Shown here: positions 19,131 to 21,707 of the stretch, piece after piece
Layout: every line of letters starts with the position of its first letter
Position numbering within the stretch: the stretch's first letter is position 1
The notes under the pieces: generated by a model
What the model saw: the letters and a program-made list of their open reading frames with translations, nothing else
Told to the model about the DNA's origin: nothing
Database searches by the model: none
Assembly (NCBI RefSeq): GCF_000315625.1
Contig: NW_005434617.1
Span: 383,961-405,667 of the forward strand
Length of the DNA: 21,707 nt
Direction: 5' to 3'
Source of the DNA: Guillardia theta CCMP2712
Taxonomy: Eukaryota > Cryptophyceae > Pyrenomonadales > Geminigeraceae
Program-made: the position numbers and the translations under genes

Positions 19131-20292
19131 TCAGCTTGAGTGCATAAATCGTGTGCATGTTGTACCTCTATTCTGTGTTGAATGTGAGGCAGCCTTGATC
19201 AAAGCAGGCCCAACGCGCACTGCTTTGGGACTGCCCGTTCCAGATATCGGCATAGTTTCTTGTTTGTGTTTGTTTTGTGAGCTGCAAGGAACGTCAATGC
19301 AATGCCAGCCCGCAGTCCAAGAAAACTCCTTACCATTGGTTAGGAGCGTCCATGATCCGTGTGATTGCGTTGCCAAGAGATTCGTTTGAATCTCGGATCC
19401 TGTTTGCAGACTGCATGCGAGACATTGATACAGAAAGTATTTGCTGCTGAATGGACTATCTTACAAGTCAGAGGGGTGTGTGAGAAGAGGAAAGCACCTC
19501 AATGTTCCTGGCCTGCAAACAAGGTCCAAACTCCCCCGCATGTTTCAAGGAGCTCCCGACGCGCTTTTTTCCCTGTCTTGAGGCTTGCCTCTGGTGTTGT
19601 CCATCACAGACAGCCTGGAGAGAACGATCTCAAACACACTGACCTCCCTGGTGCTCGGACGATCTTTCAGCATCTCCGTTACATCCCTTGCTGAGTTTTG
19701 TGCCGCCCTAAGTCGTGGAATCCATTTGTGCCCATGGAAGCGACTTTCAACATAGTCTGTCATGGCTGCTGCTCAGGAAGAAAATCTTCTTACCTGTTCC
19801 GAATGAGAAAGCTCGGATGACGGTCATGGTGCCTACAATCCTATCAGCGCTAAGAACTTCCTGTGGTGCTTTCACCCACATGTTAGTTGAGTTGGAGTTT
19901 TCTATCCTCAAGTCTAGGATTTGAACATTATGGTCGAACTTTGCGAACTGAGCACAGCACACAGTATTAGCCCAAGTAAACCGATAGCAACAAATCATTT
20001 CGTTAAAATAGCACAGAGGCAGGGGGTTTACCTCTTTCGTTTGACGAAGGACTGATGGTGCAGAACCGATTCTCTGTGGAGTCATTCGAATGTTTCCCTG
20101 GAGCTTGTTGGACCGTCCAGTATGTCTTGCAGCGCCGAGCTGAGACTCCGTGCACGTATAATCTGCAAGCACGATCATGCTCCATGGCACTAATGCGATC
20201 CTCATGCCGCCTCTCTTCTTTCTGTCCTCTTCCTTGAGATAGTATCTAGTTTCCTTCCAACCATGGAAGCGTCTCACTCCGCCTAGCTTCAT
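19131..20292 (-). CDS. Unknown protein, six exons including a 15-nt microexon
   Basis: Proposed exons 20292-20032, 19947-19794, 19756-19644, 19512-19498, 19410-19334 and 19281-19131 join in phase to 256 residues. Introns are 84, 37, 131, 87 and 52 nt. The first exon has a basic N-terminus (GWKETRYYLKEEDRKKR), then a short hydrophobic run (MRIALVPWSMIVLADYT). Exon 2 (FDHNVQILDLRIENSNSTNM...ADRIVGTMTVIRAFSFG) is not low complexity. Later exons are helical and charged (RLRAAQNSARDVTEMLKDRP, ANRIRDSNESLGNAITRIMD). I recognise no domain. Donors are mostly good (GTAAAC, GTAAGA, GTCAGT, GTAAGG). The microexon (five residues, ARNIE) is inferred only because it restores phase between two well-formed exons. 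Reading on past 19644 gives an alternative C-terminus ending at 19545. Confidence 0.55.
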
Positions 20293-20641
20293 CCTCGTGC
20301 TCTCTCCCTCTATCTATCCCTCACGCATGGCTGATAGATCTGAAGAAAGTGAGGGAGGAACCAGCATTGGAAACTTCACTATGGGTGGGGGGTGGGTTGA
20401 AGGTACAAGCAAACAAATGGGGGTGATGATAGAATGAGGGTGGGGGTACTGGTGGTACCAGACCCGGCCGGGTGTTTTCTCTCTGAATGTGGGGTAGGGG
20501 GCACCAGGATCAGTGGGAAATAGGGTATGGGGGCCGGTCCAGGACCACCCACCCCTGATTGTGGCTGTCATGATAGCAGGGCCGGCGAGGGAGGCCCGGG
20601 CCACACGACTACGGGTACCTCAGAGCCTCTAAGTCACCTCC

Positions 20642-20660
20642 CCGTGACTACCGGTCACGG
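20642..20660. other. Perfect 7-bp hairpin
   Basis: CCGTGAC at 20642-20648 pairs with GTCACGG at 20654-20660 around the loop TACCG. It is one of several short inverted repeats in the GC-rich block. No terminator or regulatory function can be claimed. Confidence 0.7.
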
Positions 20661-20794
20661 TAAGGACCGTACTGCCGCCGGTACCGTGGTCAGCCCCTGC
20701 CGGGTCCGATCGGGGTACCGTAGTACGGGTTGGCGGACTCAGTCTAGCCCAAAAGTTAACAGGTGACTAAAAGTTTCAAAGCCCCCAGCCCTTC

Positions 20795-20819
20795 TTTACT
20801 CAAAGTTAAGTTAAAAATC
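20795..20819 (-). repeat. Short dispersed repeat, inverted partner of 8796-8819
   Basis: Reverse complement of the 8796-8819 element with one inserted T. It lies inside the right-hand GC-rich island, as its partner lies at the edge of the left-hand one. Confidence 0.8.
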
Positions 20820-21123
20820 AGTACAGGCTTCAAGGCTTAATAAAAGTGACCCTGACCGTTCCGAAGGCCCGCCACCGTGGCAAGGACGGTACAACTTAGG
20901 CATCTTCAGGCCTGGCACTCCACTGAGGCCTCCCGGGTCCGACCGGGATATTCAGCTCACAAAAACCCTTTCACCCCGGGCCCCGTTATCGGCGATGCCC
21001 GCTGTCAGCATCACTGATGATGTAGCCTGCTACAACAATCATGGGCCAATCCCTCCGTGCTCTTACCTCCTACAATGTCTGCTACGATGTACTCTCCGGT
21101 CATCACATCCTCTAACCCACCAG

Positions 21124-21663
21124 CTACGTCCTCATACATGGCTCCATGTCCTCATCATCCGCCACGCCCTTCCCAGGCTCTGTCTGGGCCCTCAGCGCAG
21201 CCTCGAGCTCCTCCAGTCCCTGCAAACCATGGTCATTATCCTTCACCCTCTCCTCCCTGCCTCCCTGCCTCCCTGCCTCCCTGCCTTGCTTCTTCAGAAG
21301 AGGTCCGCTGTCACCGGCAGATCCTCCTCCCAGCCCCTCCGTGCACTCACCTCCTGCTGCCGCCCTATCACCGACCCCGGACGTATCAGCCGCATCCATC
21401 CGATCGCCTCCCTCGCCCTCATGCCGTAGGTACGCATCATGTACGCAGCTGCCGTGACCCCCCCTCGCTCGTCAGCTCCTCTCTCCTCCCGCCACCCTAG
21501 CCCGCCTACCTGCCGCGGTCCCCGTCTTCCCCAGCCCGTGCTCGCAGTGCACCGCCCCCGCCCCGTGTGTCCCGTCCACGGCCTTGACCAGCCGCCTCAC
21601 CGCCACCAGTGACGGCGCCTCCCAGTCCTCGTCGGCGAGGTCGAGCACCTCGATCCCGCAAGC
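21124..21663 (-). CDS. CDC14-like dual-specificity phosphatase, 3' exons only, with altered P-loop
   Basis: Partial: the 5' end lies beyond the right edge. Exons 21663-21510, 21448-21351 and 21219-21124 join in phase with introns of 61 and 131 nt. The first begins after a likely CAG acceptor. It carries GIEVLDLADEDW and then AVHCEHGLGKTGTAA. The next exon gives AYMMRTYGMRAREAIGWMRL followed by RPGSVIGRQQE. The spacing and RPGSVIG-QQ are characteristic of CDC14, which dephosphorylates CDK sites and is also found at basal bodies and cilia. In the CX5R signature the invariant Arg is read as Lys (codon AAG at 21525-21523), which would impair or abolish catalysis in known family members. The protein ends 32 residues after QQE with an acidic tail (GVADDEDMEPCMRT). 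The GC content is visibly higher than in the other genes. Whether it is active, a pseudophosphatase or decaying is open. Confidence 0.72.
21253..21284. repeat. 8-bp tandem repeat CTCCCTGC, four copies, in an intron
   Basis: Four perfect copies of CTCCCTGC lie inside the 131-nt intron of the CDC14-like gene. On the coding strand this is a GCAGGGAG purine-rich repeat upstream of the 3' splice site. Confidence 0.92.
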
Positions 21664-21707
21664 CTGTCCGCCCCTTCCCCGTCAGCCTCAGCTGAGCCCC
21701 TCCGGCT

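Larger units (their letters stand above)
20293..21123. other. Repeat-like, GC-rich island with no gene seen
   Basis: From about 20380 to 20550 the plus strand has many GGGTGGGG and GGTAC runs. From about 20560 to 20990 it is GC-rich with self-complementary pieces and CCGGTACCG-like palindromes. It also holds the inverted partner of the 8.8-kb short repeat. The compositional match to 8640-9300 suggests both spacers carry members of one repeat type. Open frames here lack coding character. Confidence 0.55.

Noticed and set aside
20995-21500. Two overlapping plus-strand open frames of about 145 residues, Pro/Ser/Leu-rich
   Set aside because: They lie antisense to the CDC14-like exons, whose motif matches decide the strand.

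Overview
This window looks like nuclear DNA of a unicellular, flagellated alga or related protist. Every recognisable gene is eukaryotic, and most are cut by very small GT-AG introns (about 37-62 nt, a few of 80-170 nt). Gene spacing is tight and genes lie on both strands. One protein carries what looks like a bipartite secondary-plastid presequence, a hydrophobic signal followed by a Phe-x-Pro and Ser-rich stretch. That would suit a cryptophyte such as Guillardia, but this is inference. Most recognisable genes had to be assembled by hand from splice signals and reading phase. All splice models below keep phase from first to last exon.

Left part (1-6743): a complete COX17 copper chaperone gene (minus), a pyrimidine-tract spacer, a single-exon EF-hand gene resembling EFCAB9 of the sperm CatSper complex (plus), a seven-exon mitochondrial-carrier-family gene of the aspartate/glutamate carrier type whose N-terminus resembles a secretory/plastid presequence (minus), and a three-exon unknown protein with a Met-rich signal segment (plus).

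Middle part (6793-16992): a nine-exon SFT2/Got1-type Golgi trafficking gene with an extended tail (minus), a spacer ending in a GC-rich hairpin-bearing island, a VTI1-type Qb-SNARE gene (minus), and a large plus-strand gene for a roughly 1,620-1,635-residue coiled-coil protein of the CCDC17 type with four sandwich-like modules. SFT2 and VTI1 both act in Golgi/endosome vesicle traffic, though nothing here shows co-regulation. EFCAB9-like and CCDC17-like proteins suggest a flagellated cell.

Right part (16993-21707): three unrecognised small multi-exon genes (minus, plus, minus), a GC-rich repeat-like island carrying an inverted copy of a short repeat from the 8.8-kb spacer, and the 3' exons of a GC-rich CDC14-like phosphatase gene running off the right edge. 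The phosphatase reads Lys where the catalytic Arg of the P-loop is expected.

I see no rRNA, tRNA, CRISPR array, prokaryotic operon, viral gene or recognisable transposase. The most interesting items are the CDC14-like Arg-to-Lys change, the presequence on the carrier, the EFCAB9-like gene, and the enlarged CCDC17-like protein.
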